From NCBI GenBank assembly GCA_022457065.1, contig JAJGBQ010000002.1:4402001-4466000 (forward strand): a DNA stretch of 64,000 nt, read 5' to 3'. Numbering within the stretch: the first letter of the stretch is position 1; every line of letters begins with the position of its first letter. The notes beneath the pieces are model-generated. The model saw nothing but the letters and a program-made list of their open reading frames with translations. It made no database searches and had not been told where the DNA came from. Origin of the DNA: Curvularia sp. ZM96 (taxonomy: Eukaryota; Ascomycota; Dothideomycetes; Pleosporales; Pleosporaceae). A program made the position numbers and the translations under genes. This document shows positions 23,764 through 34,912 of this stretch, in pieces.

Positions 23764-25357
23764 ATGTCACTGAGGCACTGGGTAACAGGCCTGAGCGCTT
23801 TCTCCGTCGTGGTAGGAACGGCACGAGCGCAAGCCACGGCCTGCGCAAAGCCCATTGCCCCACAGAAGGCTGCGCCTTCGGTCGCCCCGGGATTCCGTGT
23901 TGAGGTTGTAGCTAATGGGCTACGGGATCCACGTAGTCTCTTGTTTGATCAACAGGGTGGATTGCTGGTGGTAGAGCAGGGCCATGGAATTAGCAGGCTA
24001 TCCTTGACGGGCGATGGGGCGTGCGTGCAGGTTGTGGATCAGGTGCAGAACGTTGTGGAAGATGAGTCCGTGAGTTTGGCCGTTATGTGGTTGTTTGGTG
24101 ACTATTGAGGTTCGACTAACAACGTCAGTTGAACCATGGTATTGCGTTCTCCCAGGATGGCAAAACACTTTATGCGTCTTCTCATAGCAATGTCTATGCC
24201 TGGGACTATGATGCTTCGCAGGGCAAGACGACGTCGGATTCTCGAGATATTGTCCAGGGAATGGGGGACAACGAGGGTCATACCACGCGTACGCTGCTCA
24301 TGTCCCAGAAGATCCCTGGCATGCTGCTTGTCTCCCGTGGTAGTGTAGGCAACATTGATCTCCAAACCTTGGATGTGACTACGGGGGTATCTACCATCAA
24401 GGCATTCAATGTAAACAACATGACCAGCTCAGCCTACGAGCACGCCCCAAGCGGCATGCTTCTTGGCTGGGGACTCAGGAACTCGGTCGGCATCGCCGAG
24501 GAGCCTGTGACAGGCGGTATCTACTCTGTAGAAAACAGTGTTGACAACCTGAATCGAAGTGGGAAACTTATCAAAGAGAACAACCCAGGCGAGGAGATGA
24601 ACTTTCACGGCTACCTCAATGGAACTGAAAGCAGCGGACAAGGCGCCAACTACGGATACCCTTCCTGCTTCACAGCCTGGAACACCTCTGAGATACCAGA
24701 CTACGACGGCATGGTTGGCCAACAATTTGCTATTGGTGACCAAAACGCAACTGTCAACGATATGTTCTGCCAAAACGACCGTGTTGCCCCCCGTCTTGCG
24801 TTCCAAGCCCACATGGCACCTCTAGATATCAAGTTCAATCCCAACGGTACCGCCGCATGGGTGACTCTGCACGGCTCATGGTATGTATTTCTCTCCCGCT
24901 CACAAAACGAGTCCCCCAAATACCTTACTGACCACCATCCTACCGCAGGAACCGTGAAAGCCCCGCAGGATACAAGCTCAGTCTTGTCCCCTTCGATGGC
25001 AACGGGTCGCCTGTAGCACCGTCAAACAGCACCACTGCCGCCATCGATATAGTATCCAACCCTGATCTCTCCGCTTGTCCAGACGGTTGTTTCCGTCCTG
25101 TGGGGCTCGCGTGGGATGACAGAGGCAGGTTGTATATGAGTTCGGATTCTACGGGCGAGATCTACGTTGTTACCAAGGAGGATGGGAGCGGCGTCGCGGA
25201 TGTGAGTCGAGCGGCGGGTGATGGACAGGCTTCGTCGCCTACGGGTTCGGGAGGAGGCTCGGCGCCGGGTACGGAGAGTGCGGCGGGGAGGGGATGGAGG
25301 GCACGAAGGAGTTTGTATGTGGCCGTGTGGGCGCTTGTTGTAGGTGCTGTGGTTTGA
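23764..25357 (+). CDS. Secreted PQQ-dependent pyranose/sorbosone dehydrogenase (AA12-like), membrane or GPI anchored
   Basis: Exons 23764-24069, 24129-24880 and 24949-25357 encode 488 residues. A signal peptide (about 1-23, ending GTARAQA) leads into a six-bladed propeller-type domain like the fungal quinoprotein glucose/sorbosone dehydrogenases of CAZy AA12. Family-like stretches include GFRVEVVANGLRDPRSLLFD, LNHGIAFSQDGKTLYASS, NPGEEMNFHGYL, ANYGYPSCFTAW, LDIKFNPNGTAAWVTLHGSWNR and RPVGLAWDDRGRLYMSSD. Such enzymes oxidise sugars such as fucose or 2-keto-glucose and pass electrons to cytochromes or lytic polysaccharide monooxygenases. The C-terminus has a Gly/Ser-rich linker and a hydrophobic tail (SLYVAVWALVVGAVV), consistent with a GPI signal. 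No cytochrome or cellulose-binding module is fused. Substrate is unknown. Confidence 0.9.
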
Positions 25358-25644
25358 TGAGGACAAAGGCGGTTCTGTGTGGCTGCGACTAGACAGTGAC
25401 GCGGCATCGCTGCTGGGACCTCGGAAGTACATATTTCTCCTGTTGTATATGAATGTTTAGATCTGTATATAACACTCATTTACCTTTTGATTTTTGGATT
25501 AGTTGGAGTGGTTGGGTAGGTAGTTTGACACTCCACCAGTGGGGCCACGGCGCTTGTGCAGTGTACACGCCGAGACAGTGGCATCGAAACTGCAATATTG
25601 TAGCCACCTACCGAGCCTCAGCCAACACAATTCTCGACTCTTGA

Positions 25645-25845
25645 GTACGCAAGACAAATACGAGTGTTCATGCTATGACAGTGATGCTACATAGTCTTGT
25701 GCCGCCCATTTCACCGCCCACCGATTTCGAGGCAAACCACTATTCGAATATTGGAGCCGCGAGGCAAATACGAGTATCTATGCCGTTACAGCGATGTTGT
25801 TGTATGCTCGGTGGTCTGGTCCCGCTATTTCAGTCCACCAAGAGA
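25645..25845. repeat. Degenerate direct duplication, about 115 bp spacing
   Basis: A segment starting CAAGACAAATACGAGTG (about 25648) recurs at about 25762 as CGAGGCAAATACGAGTA. Similarity continues through ...ATGC..T.ACAG.GATG and a downstream GTG/GTC..C.CGCC/GCTATTTCA block. In the best-aligned 25 bp, seven of eight differences are transitions. It is read as an old local duplication. Confidence 0.55.
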
Positions 25846-26477
25846 ACGCCAACCTCTGTTCCACTGAGCCTTTCTTGTGATATGCCGGCATGATAAACAC
25901 ATATAGGAATCACTATTGTATATTCTGGTCTGACAGACGACTCAACGGATAGGATGCCGTCGATTCTATCTTCTCAGGGAGCCAAGTGCAACACTGGTAA
26001 TCACGATCACTGTCAGTCCCAACCTGATCCTCATCTTTCAACAGACAATCGTAACCTTCAGCCATGACTACTGTACGGTATGCCGTCCTTCTTTGTGTCT
26101 AATCACGGCATCAGGTGCTATTGTGCACTGATGCCGTACCCAAAGACAGGCCTTCAATAGCGTGCCTGTCTGTGACCTTCACCCACTCTGTCGTCACCGC
26201 CCCCGTCCACAATACTCAACGCCGTCCTTGGCATGCCACGCTTTCTGCCATCTTCTAGCACACTTTTGGACACCCGTCGAACCACGTGGAGCCTTGGGGG
26301 ACCCCTGTTATCGTGCTCAGTGGGTCAGTGAAATTGGATGGGCCGTTTGGGTTTGATATCGTCCCCGGACTAGGCCTTCACCCCCTCACCTGTCTCGTGG
26401 GATAGATAGGTGCCTACGCTAGCAGTTAAATTGCTAAGTTTGCTCCCTCGCTTCATCACCACACAAACACAAACCCT

Positions 26478-26515
26478 TTTCTCTCTGTCTCTCTCTGTCT
26501 CTCTCTCTCTCTTTA
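26478..26515 (+). repeat. CT-rich microsatellite in 5' leader
   Basis: A run of CTCTCTGT and CTCTCT units lies about 70-100 bp before the F-box gene start. Pyrimidine tracts like this are common in fungal 5' leaders. Confidence 0.7.
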
Positions 26516-26580
26516 CCTTTCTCCTACACTCCACTCCCTTCTGACCTCTTGAACCTCAAAGCTTTCTTGTCCTCTTTGGC

Positions 26581-28395
26581 ATGATGTCCCACCCTTCGAC
26601 CATGGCTCACGCCAATGGTCAGCCAGTTGCCAAGGCATTCAATGCCCTTCCCCTGGAAGTAAGAGTTTACCTACTCGTGGCAACTACGTACACTCTTGCT
26701 GACGTTCTGCTTTGTAGATCAACAAACTCATCGCACTGCACCTGGATGATAGAACCCTCGCCGCATTTCGCCTCATCTGCTGTGCCACCAACGCTGCCGT
26801 TGACCGGGATAACCTGTCCTTCTGGCGCACCAAGTTCCGGGAGACTTATGATCTCCCGAAGGGCCGTACTAACGCGGACTTGATGCAGATTTATAAAGTT
26901 CGAGCTGTATTCCTCCGACGCGGCATTCCGCACAATTACTTTCGTGGCTACAGCAACTTCCAGATGCGTGTTGTCAGGGTGTTGAGAGGATTGATCGTCG
27001 GTATGTATCTGCCACAACAGCCCAACATGTGTACCTACTAATGAAGTGTAGAATCCTACTATGGTGCCAAGCCCGACGAGAATGATCGTCTCGTATCGAA
27101 GAACCATGATCATCTCATCAAGTTCATTAAGGAGTCTGGTCTCTTCAACCATGACCGACGTGCTCCTCCACCCAGTGAGGACGAGCCTGCGCACGTTCGA
27201 GAACACTTAGCAGCTGTTAAGCTAGTGTGCTTCCACTTCGTCCTTGACTTCCCTCCTTTGACTTTCAATTTCCTTGCCTTTGACGAGTCACAGTTCGCCG
27301 TCTATCAGCCAAGCTTCGATGCTCCTCTCTTCAACGACGGCTATACACATATGAACACGGAGTACCTTCTGCACAACATGAACTTCTGGCGTCATCATAT
27401 GATGAACGAGGAATTCCAGTCCCTCTACGACAACTTCGGGGCTTTGGATCTTGACCAGAAACCATCAGTCTGGCGAGAGCCTCTCCGCAACGGAGTTCAG
27501 CCGCTGTCAAGGTACTGGCGCGGCAGCTATGCGTTTCTCCGCGACAACGATCTCCAGCGTCTACGTAGGCAAGGTCCAGGCGATCGGTACTACGAGGACC
27601 AGAACATAGACGAGGGAAAGCTTCAGGTGCGCTGGAACACTCCTTATACCCTTTTTCCACAAATCCTCACTAACAGATCCACCAGTTTCTTGAAATTGAC
27701 TTCGCTACCGATGGTCGTTTCCCCTCGGGTCAGGAGCTTCGTTGGCCCTGTTACTACGAACGTATCCTGAACTCGCTGCTCCCATTTGCTACGACCGTCC
27801 CATCCACTGTCAAAACCCAAGGCAGCAGCAGCACGGGTTCAGACGATGGCCGCGCTTATGATATCGACGTTTTCCGAACTCAGAGCCTTTTCTTCGAAGG
27901 CAAAGGTCAAGACATCGGTAACAAGTTCCAGTCGCTCGGGTGGCTCAACCCTTTGCCTCCCCAAGGCGACATCCCTGGCTGGCAGCGCTTCACCATGATG
28001 AAGGCCTTCGGTGAAGATAGCATGAATCACCAGGCCGATAGATTCTGGGCATACGAGGGTGTTGTTATCCCCGGCAATCGCATCATCCTAGGCCGCTGGA
28101 CATATGCATCCGAGGCACAAGTAGACGTGAGTTCTTCCCCCTTTCGCCTCTGAGATATCTCTTGAGGTATAGTCTTACTAACTATGAATAGAGGGGTGCC
28201 GTTGGCCCGTTCATTCTCTGGGCGGTCGAGGAGCCAAAGCCAGAGCCGGTCTCCGATGACGAGGATGGATCCGATGCTGAGGCTGAGCCCGAGACCAACG
28301 CTGAGCCCAACACGAATGCTGAGTCCGAGACGAACGCTGAACCCGAGACGAACGTCGAAAACAACATGGACGCTGAACCCGAGGTGCCGAACTAG
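26581..28395 (+). CDS. F-box domain protein with acidic repeat tail
   Basis: Five exons (26581-26658, 26718-27000, 27052-27626, 27686-28126, 28192-28395) encode 526 residues. Residues about 23-66 form an F-box-like motif (NALPLEINKLIALHLDDRTL, then CCATNAAVD and FWRTKF), the Skp1-binding element of SCF ubiquitin ligases. The middle region (about 120-450) is globular and not assignable, with the end motif GPFILWAVEEPKP. This fungal architecture, a short F-box plus a long unclassified substrate region, is common. The C-terminus is an acidic, tandemly repeated N-A-E-P-E-T tail. The fourth intron's acceptor is ambiguous between CTAACAG and CACCAG nine bases later. The second was chosen because the first is too close to the branch site. 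The target is unknown. Confidence 0.82.
28264..28382 (+). repeat. Coding minisatellite, about 18-nt unit (NAEPET)
   Basis: Units of roughly 18 bases encoding N-A-E-P-E/N-T repeat about five times with mostly synonymous or near-synonymous changes. The array is in frame, so unit gain or loss would change tail length only. Confidence 0.7.
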
Positions 28396-29213
28396 GAGTA
28401 GAGAAGGTACCAGGTGATGGAGTGGTGTAACTCGCTGCTTTGAGTTGCCCTTTACCAGACTCCATCCGGTCAAACTCTTGCTCTTTTCCTGTTCTGGCAT
28501 GTACAACAGACCTTTCAACTGTTCCCTCTGCCTGCGATGGCGTAGTGGAATCTGCCTTACACTTGTACTATACTTTCCCCAGCACAACGACTTTGTCACT
28601 TCCCCATTAGCTTCCCCATACTCCTGGTTTTCTTTTTCTCGATTACTACATGCCGATGTAACTAGTTCTGCGATTGGTGGGCTTGAGTGGTTCTCAGTGG
28701 TTTGGTGCCGAAGAAGCTTCCACTGCATCCATTCGCGAAGAGTCCACCATACTTAGTATAAATTAGTCTACTTCTCAAATCAAAATCTCCAGTCTCTGGA
28801 ATGCAACGAGCAAAGAGGTGATGTTAAAAAATTCATCTTGTGTCATTTGATATCTACATAATCATCATGGAGTCGTTAATCATAATCATGCGCATTTCAA
28901 CCCGGTAAACCCAACCAATCCAACCATCATTAATCGTACCGAAAAGAATCCTCGCAAGAACCAAGTCGTGTCCATCTGTATGAGAGTGTGTATGTGTTTC
29001 TGGAAAAGAATGGAATGGAGGAAAAGGAACGAGGAAACAAGCCAACAGAGGAATAACAAGAGGCTAACCTCATGATCTTCCCCTCTTTTCTTCGCATCGT
29101 CAACCCCAATTCATTGGAGAGAAAATTAAGAAAAGAGTAGTTAACAATGTGTCTAATTCCAACTCCTAACGCAATAAAAAAAGTATTATCAAGAGCTCGG
29201 CCCTGGGGGGTAG
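28396..29213. other. Convergent 3' intergenic region
   Basis: About 820 bp lies between the stops of the F-box gene (plus) and the DUF3824 gene (minus). It should hold both 3' ends. It is A/T-richer than the flanking coding DNA, and no gene was seen. Confidence 0.5.
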
Positions 29214-30989
29214 CTAGTACCTCGCACCCATGGGTGGTGGTGGAACGGAGGCGCCGTACGGATTAGAATCCGCATAGGACGTGGGATAGGGCTGGTTGGC
29301 CGCTACGGGATATGCGTACGGATTAGCGCCTGGACCATTCATGTTGCCGAGTGCATTGAGGCGGGCCTCCTTCTCTCGTCGTTCGCGGGCCTTTCTTCTC
29401 TTGCGGCGGCGGGCCTCGAGCTCCTTAACGCTGTGGCGCTGTTCGTTCATTTCTTTCCATTCAGAGTATGCTGACTTGATACCAAGCGCAGCAATACCCA
29501 CGGCAGCGGCGTCTTGGAGCATGTTTTTGGATTTTCGTTTGCGTGCTTCTTCGGGCGACATTTCGCCTTCGCTGACGAGTTTGCGGCGATTTTCCGAGGC
29601 GACCATGGAAGAGTACACGCCGTGGGCCGCGTGGATTGTGGCGACTGTAGCCAGACCCGCAGTGAGGAGCTCCTTACCTCGAAGTTTCTTGCGCCTTTCC
29701 TCCATATCGGTGGATGACTCGGAATCGCTGCTAGCAGCATTCCATCGTCCCCGATCCTCTCCTCCGCCTTGTGCTGCTAGAGCACCTGCGCCAGCCCCTG
29801 CAGGAGCGGCTAGTCTGCGATCTGTGTTAGTCCTGGAAGGGGCATCGGAATACTGATCGTCCATACCGCGGCCTCGGCTGTACGAGCGGCGGTTGCCCCT
29901 GCGTGATGGCACGTAGCTATCGGAGCTGGAAGAGCGGGACCGCTCGCGACGAGAACGAGACTTGGAGCGCACACGATCGTAGAGAGCCTTGCCTGCAGCG
30001 AGTACAGCACCAGTACCGGCAACCTTGGCAAGACCATTATTGCGTTCGCCGGAGTTAGAACGGGAGCGGCCGCGGGAACGAGAGCGGCCGAAGATAGACC
30101 TGGACCTGGACCTGACGCGGGAGCGGGATCGAGAAGGAGACCTGGAATCGTCGCGCCCGCGAGCACGAGAGCGCGATCGAGAGCCGTTGGCTAGGCGTGA
30201 AGCAACAAGACCACCCAAGGCGGATTCGGCAACGTGCCTCTTCTCGTGCTTTCCGTCTCTGTCGATGAGACCGTCGATACCAGCGGCGCCAATAGCGGCA
30301 GTGGCAACACGCTGGCCCTTTGCGCCTGTCCAGGGACCGGGTTCTTTGCGACTGCGGAAGGCTTCGACAGCACCTGCGACGATGGCAGCTTTGGCGGCTT
30401 GCTCCCACTTCTCCTTGGTTCGGTCTCGGCTGCGACTGCGGGAGCGAGAGCCATAACGGCTTCTGCGATCATCGTAGTAGGCGTGCCTGTCGCTGTCATA
30501 TCCGCGGTCGTCTCGACGGTAGCGAGAACGATCACGGTCACGAGAGCGCGAACGAGAGCGAGAACGGCCAGTGACAGCGCCGATGATACCCCCCAAGCCT
30601 GCCGCTTCGCCGATGTTTTTGACTGAATCGACAATAGATTTGCGGCGCGAAGGCTTGGGTCGCTCTGAATACTCGGAGTAGTCGTCGTAATCGCGGTCGC
30701 GGCGACGGTCATGACGAGGACGGTCATAATAGTCGTCGTCATAGCCGCGATTCACGGAACGAGTGCGACGAGGAGGCGCATACTCTTCACGGTACTTGGT
30801 CTGCCTGAATTCGGTGCCAGGAGGGAAGTCGCGGGGAATCTCTTCGATGCTGTCCTCTCGGGCTGCGGGGCGGTAGACGAGATCACGCACTGCGCCTCCG
30901 CGACCGCCGCGTTCGATGTAGGTCGTCTCGGTTACATACTCGGGCTCGCGGTTGCGATGCCGAGGTGGTGCATAGCTGTACTCGGACAT
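29214..30989 (-). CDS. DUF3824-type Arg/Ser-rich protein
   Basis: A single exon encodes 591 residues from the first ATG at 30989 (MSEYSYAPPRHRNREPEYV). I recognise the fungal DUF3824 style: a YAPPR-type N-terminus, charged Arg/Asp/Tyr-rich stretches (YDDDYYDRPRHDRRRDRDYD) and several RS-dipeptide blocks. Between them are short Ala/Gly helices repeated in the pattern AAIVAGAVEAFRSR, VATAAIGAAGIDGLIDRD, AESALGGLVASRLA and AGTGAVLAAGKALYDR. These Gly/Ala segments resemble membrane-associating amphipathic repeats. The C-terminus is Pro/Tyr-rich (NPYAYPVAANQPYPTSYADS). RS content could suggest RNA binding, but no RNA-recognition motif is present. The function of the family is unknown. Confidence 0.85.
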   Translation of the reverse strand: MSEYSYAPPRHRNREPEYVTETTYIERGGRGGAVRDLVYRPAAREDSIEEIPRDFPPGTEFRQTKYREEYAPPRRTRSVNRGYDDDYYDRPRHDRRRDRDYDDYSEYSERPKPSRRKSIVDSVKNIGEAAGLGGIIGAVTGRSRSRSRSRDRDRSRYRRDDRGYDSDRHAYYDDRRSRYGSRSRSRSRDRTKEKWEQAAKAAIVAGAVEAFRSRKEPGPWTGAKGQRVATAAIGAAGIDGLIDRDGKHEKRHVAESALGGLVASRLANGSRSRSRARGRDDSRSPSRSRSRVRSRSRSIFGRSRSRGRSRSNSGERNNGLAKVAGTGAVLAAGKALYDRVRSKSRSRRERSRSSSSDSYVPSRRGNRRSYSRGRGMDDQYSDAPSRTNTDRRLAAPAGAGAGALAAQGGGEDRGRWNAASSDSESSTDMEERRKKLRGKELLTAGLATVATIHAAHGVYSSMVASENRRKLVSEGEMSPEEARKRKSKNMLQDAAAVGIAALGIKSAYSEWKEMNEQRHSVKELEARRRKRRKARERREKEARLNALGNMNGPGANPYAYPVAANQPYPTSYADSNPYGASVPPPPMGARY

Positions 30990-32759
30990 GATGGTGCTCT
31001 GTACCCAGATGGGCGAAGGCTCTTTAGGTCTCTGTGTGTATCTCTCTCTCGGGGTTCCGGTCCACTGGGCATGGCTTGTTAGTGAGGGGCACAAGAGGGA
31101 GCCAAGTGGCAGGCGCAGTAGGCGTACCGAAGAGCGTGGTGCTCAGAGCCGTCTTGCTTGGCTTTCAGCTCAAGTCTGTGTCTTGGTAGGCGGGTGTAAT
31201 GAAGAATAGAGGGTGCCTGCGAAGTGACGTGACAAAGTGGGTGGGGGGAGGTGTCGAGGCTCGCAAGGCACTGGCAGGCAGTTGTATTTAACAGGTTGGC
31301 GGCGGCAGGCGGGAAGATAGGCGGCCGACGAGCAGCGATGATGACTGTACAGAGTTCTTGGGACCCAAGGATGTGTTTTGGTGCCAGGTGGGGTGGCGTA
31401 GAGATTACCGTTTGCTTGACGCTGGGCGAGGTGGGCAGTGCCTTTAGTGCCCAGGGCCTGGCTTATGACGTAACGACGCCTGCCTGACCACGCCCGGATT
31501 CCGCTTTCGTGACCGACGACGCCTCCTAAGCTGCGAACTCACGCCTGTCATGCCCCTTACGCCTGTCGCGCCCGTCACAGCCCCTCTGCCGGCCATGTCC
31601 GCCCTTTGACCGGTGGTGCTTCTTCTGCACAGCTTACTCTGGCGACTGCTGGCCCCTAGGACGCGCATTCTGCCTTACCCTCCACTCGCAAGGCTCTGCT
31701 GCTTCATCCCTCCAGGACCCCCAGCGTTCCAGCCACAGTTCCAAGTTTTGGCGCTGCACGCTTCCAGCTCATCAGGCCAGGCCCGATGACGAAGCAACGA
31801 GCAGCATGTGTAGGGGTGCGATGTACAAACCACCACGTGAGATGCGTCCCATTGGTTCGCGGCCGTGGTAGCGCGCGAACTTCAGCGAACATGCGAGGAT
31901 AGACCTGTCAGTCTGTGGGCTGACACATCGCCGTGGCCCAGGACCATGGCTGCCAGACGCTGCCTGATGCAAAATTCAGTGCTGCCCAAAACCGGCCTTT
32001 GGGTTCCTGTTTTTGCTTTGCAACCCGTGGGGCCATGTCGCTCTGCTTCATTCCAGGAACCAATCTTTAATCACGAGACTGTTAGCGCCCACGGGTACTA
32101 GGCGTTGGACCCTACCGCACCACTCAGGAACACGTCGGGCGAGCTTGGTTTGTGTAATCGCCTCGCTGTATCGGCCCATTGACAGTCCCGCAATCATTCT
32201 ATGACACCATGGTACACAGGGGTTCTATCTTTGTTCCGATCGACTCGCTAGATGCACCTCATTTCACCGTCGAAGCACCGTCACCCCAGCAGCGCCAGCT
32301 CCTTCTCGAGCCCTCCATTTATTCTGCTTCTGCGCTCACACACCAACCGTCACGTTTGTTGTGTAGCTCCGTGTAGCCAGTAGCTGCTATGTTTTGTACT
32401 CTTCTTGATGAGCGTGTTGGCAGGAATAGACGCATTTACAGGTAGGAACAGTGTCTATAGTAATTAGTCGTCTCGGGGAACGGGCACTCTAGTCAAGTCA
32501 AGTGATACATCACGTGATGCAATACCACTCTGATTATTCATACCTATATTCTTCAAAGTAAATTCCTCGTGACTTTGGATAGTATTAACCCGAGCATATC
32601 CATTACACAATTGAAGGACACATGTGCCATTGCAACACGCAGTACACGTTACAATGTCGTCTGCATTCATGACCACTCTTCGTGTTATACAGTGTTTGAT
32701 GCCCTCCTCTGCGGCCCAATGCATATGGTACAAGCATGTATATGTAACAATCAACCAAA
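30990..32759. other. Intergenic upstream region of the DUF3824 gene
   Basis: This stretch of about 1.8 kb carries the DUF3824 promoter and leader and the 3' flank of uL23m. No coding features were found on either strand. The part before 31800 is GC-rich and the part after 32400 is AT-richer. Confidence 0.45.
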
Positions 32760-33465
32760 TCACGCCTTGATGGCGTAGTGCTTGCGGTTGTCGCTTTCCA
32801 CCGCCTTCCCTGATCGCTCCCTCTCCCACAGCTTTATTCTCGACATGCGCTTCAGCATCCTCTCTTCCCTCGCCGCCTGTGCCTCTGATTCCTGGGCGCT
32901 TTGCTCCTCTGACAATGCCTGACTCTTGTCTGACCGCGCCACATCCTTGTACAGCAACTTCTGCACTTGCTCCCGTAGTTTCCTCGCAGCATCTCGCTTG
33001 TCGCGGCTGTCCACCGCTCCATTCGTCCGTGCCGCGTCGTCAATCTCGCTCTGCCTCTCCTTCTGGCCCCACGGCTCCAGGTCAGGCACCTCGGGCCAGA
33101 CAAACGGCTGCTCCATCTCCACCGTCATGTACTTTTGGGATTCTGGGCGGAACCAATGCCGTGGCTGCTCTCGTGTGTCTCGCACGGGCACTTGCTTCAC
33201 GTACGAGCGGATGTTGAAGCATCGGACGTTGTAGGCATGGTAGAGGTAGTCGCGCAAATCGTATTTTGAAAAGTCAAGCGGAACGAGGAAGCGGGCGTGG
33301 TAGGGGGACAGCTTGGGTGTCCGGACGAGTGCGACTGTGAATTTAGGACTGGAGGATTGGTTAGTTATCAAGACGCCTCGTGTGCGTAGAGAGTGGACAC
33401 CCGTACAGATAGATCTTCTTGCTGCCGAAGGCGATCAACTTCTTCGAGATAGGTACTGCGTCCAT
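32760..33465 (-). CDS. MRP20: Mitochondrial large-subunit ribosomal protein uL23m
   Basis: Exons 33465-33407 and 33348-32760 encode 215 residues. Splicing across the 58-bp intron yields KKIYLPKFTVALVRTP, then FLVPLDFSKYDLRDYLYHAYNV, the conserved uL23m core that sits near the polypeptide exit tunnel of the mitoribosome. The N-terminal MDAVPISKKLIAFGSKKIYL is short. The C-terminal half is a charged, helical fungal extension (REQVQKLLYKDVARSD, EERMLKRMSRIKLWERERSG) as in yeast Mrp20. The first ATG at 33465 is used. Assignment rests on the core motif and overall layout. Confidence 0.9.
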
Positions 33466-34111
33466 AGTGGAAAAGGAACACAGGGCAATCTGTGGGGTCC
33501 GTAAAGGTAGGCCACGGGTCGCAAGGACGAATTGGTGCCACTGTTTAGCGGTTACACCGGTTGTGAGAGGTACAATGCGCGTTATGCCGCTCTCGAGTGG
33601 TTGCCCTCCAGCGACTTTGCGTGAGGCTCAGAAAATGGATCGGAGCCCACCGCAGCATCTCCGCGTCCGTGCGCCGGCAACTGCACTTGACTTGAACACT
33701 CTCCTAGGTACAAGAAGCTCATCACACACGGACAGAAAACTAACCAAATCGTTACTGAGATGCTATGCAAATCATCTATCGTAGCATCAATTCAATCTTG
33801 ATCGAAAATCGCCCGTAACAGCAATCAATTTATTTGACTCACGTTCAGCTCTTGTAACAATCCATGAAAAGCAACCCGAGCCTCTAGATTGATCCAATGG
33901 CCTGCTCCCAGATCTGGATACCAGTTCACTAAACATATCACACTATGCGGGTAAGGCAAGAGGTGCTAGAACGAGGCAATCCTCTTGGCAATGCACGATA
34001 GACGTTCTCGGTCCAAGCTCGCGGCACGGTGTCTATTTAACCATTATTCTCCTGTCTCAGAACTTCAGGCGTCCATCCACAACACCACACAACTTTCCCA
34101 AAAAGACCAGC
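33466..34111. other. Divergent intergenic region
   Basis: These 646 bp lie between the start of uL23m (minus) and the start of the unknown plus-strand gene at 34112, and carry both promoters. No motif was assigned. Confidence 0.45.
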
Positions 34112-34912
34112 ATGCCTAGAATCGAAGAGATTGGCTACTCGCGCGAGGAAACGGTAGCGGCAGTCCGTGACTACTACCACTTCTTGGTCAACATGTATCT
34201 GGATGAGTCCGATATCCTGGAACCGCCTGAGGGAGGCTGGCCGTCTATTCCACCTAATGGATGGGAAGGTTTCGACAAGACGGACGAAGTGGTGGCTCTC
34301 TTGCGCGAGTTGCCGTACCTGCGGGATACGCTCCCCGACTTCATCCATGGGGCGCCGTACACTGAATTTGCGAATTGGCAAAACACAGATGAGAACATTG
34401 ACGGTGAATCTCTCAGAGAATGGAGCGAGCCGTCTCTAGACGACGCCGAGATTCCCGCCCATATCGTGGGTCTCACGGTTCCGAGCCAGCAATCACCCGC
34501 CATGCTGCTTGATACAGAACTTGGGGTGATCTACTGGTACGAGTGTGGAGGTCAAATCGGGAACTTTGAGTTTTCGGGACTCGAGGGTGACCCTTATGAC
34601 TGGGTAGATGATGGTGTGATTCCTGAGGATCAGTTGGAATGGCGGGTCGCGAGTGGCATCTGGCCCATAGCGAATTTCTTCAAGATGCTCAAGGGCCATT
34701 TTCAACGCCTCGATTTCGTGCCCATAAGTCCACGCCAGGTCCAGGATGTGTGGGTCGGGCAGGGTGATGAGGCCAAAGAGACTTTGGCTGCGGTCCAGGA
34801 CCTTTACCGCAAACACTGTTGGCCGGATGTAGCTCGTTTCAACAAACAGGCTTGTTCTACCGAGATCAGGACGTTGCTGGAAGAGCGCAATCGAATTAGG
34901 CATACCATGTAA
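34112..34912 (+). CDS. Uncharacterised fungal protein, 266 aa
   Basis: An uninterrupted frame from ATG 34112 encodes a soluble, acidic, globular-looking protein with no signal peptide or membrane segment. Features include an N-terminal helix (REETVAAVRDYYHFLVNMYL), a proline-rich turn (WPSIPPNGWEGF), a strand-like core (GLTVPSQQSPAMLLDTELGV followed by IYWYECGG) and a C-terminal helix with many charged residues. The PPNGW...IYWYECG arrangement vaguely resembles SMI1/KNR4-type folds, but I cannot support that beyond pattern feel. The codon use and length argue that it is a real gene. The function is unknown. Confidence 0.75.
   Translation: MPRIEEIGYSREETVAAVRDYYHFLVNMYLDESDILEPPEGGWPSIPPNGWEGFDKTDEVVALLRELPYLRDTLPDFIHGAPYTEFANWQNTDENIDGESLREWSEPSLDDAEIPAHIVGLTVPSQQSPAMLLDTELGVIYWYECGGQIGNFEFSGLEGDPYDWVDDGVIPEDQLEWRVASGIWPIANFFKMLKGHFQRLDFVPISPRQVQDVWVGQGDEAKETLAAVQDLYRKHCWPDVARFNKQACSTEIRTLLEERNRIRHTM

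Larger units (their letters stand above)
25358..26580. other. Intergenic with degenerate direct repeat and CT microsatellite
   Basis: These 1.2 kb separate the dehydrogenase from the F-box gene. They contain a diverged direct repeat (25645-25845) and a C/T-rich microsatellite in the presumed 5' leader of the F-box gene (26478-26515). No gene is supported. Confidence 0.5.
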
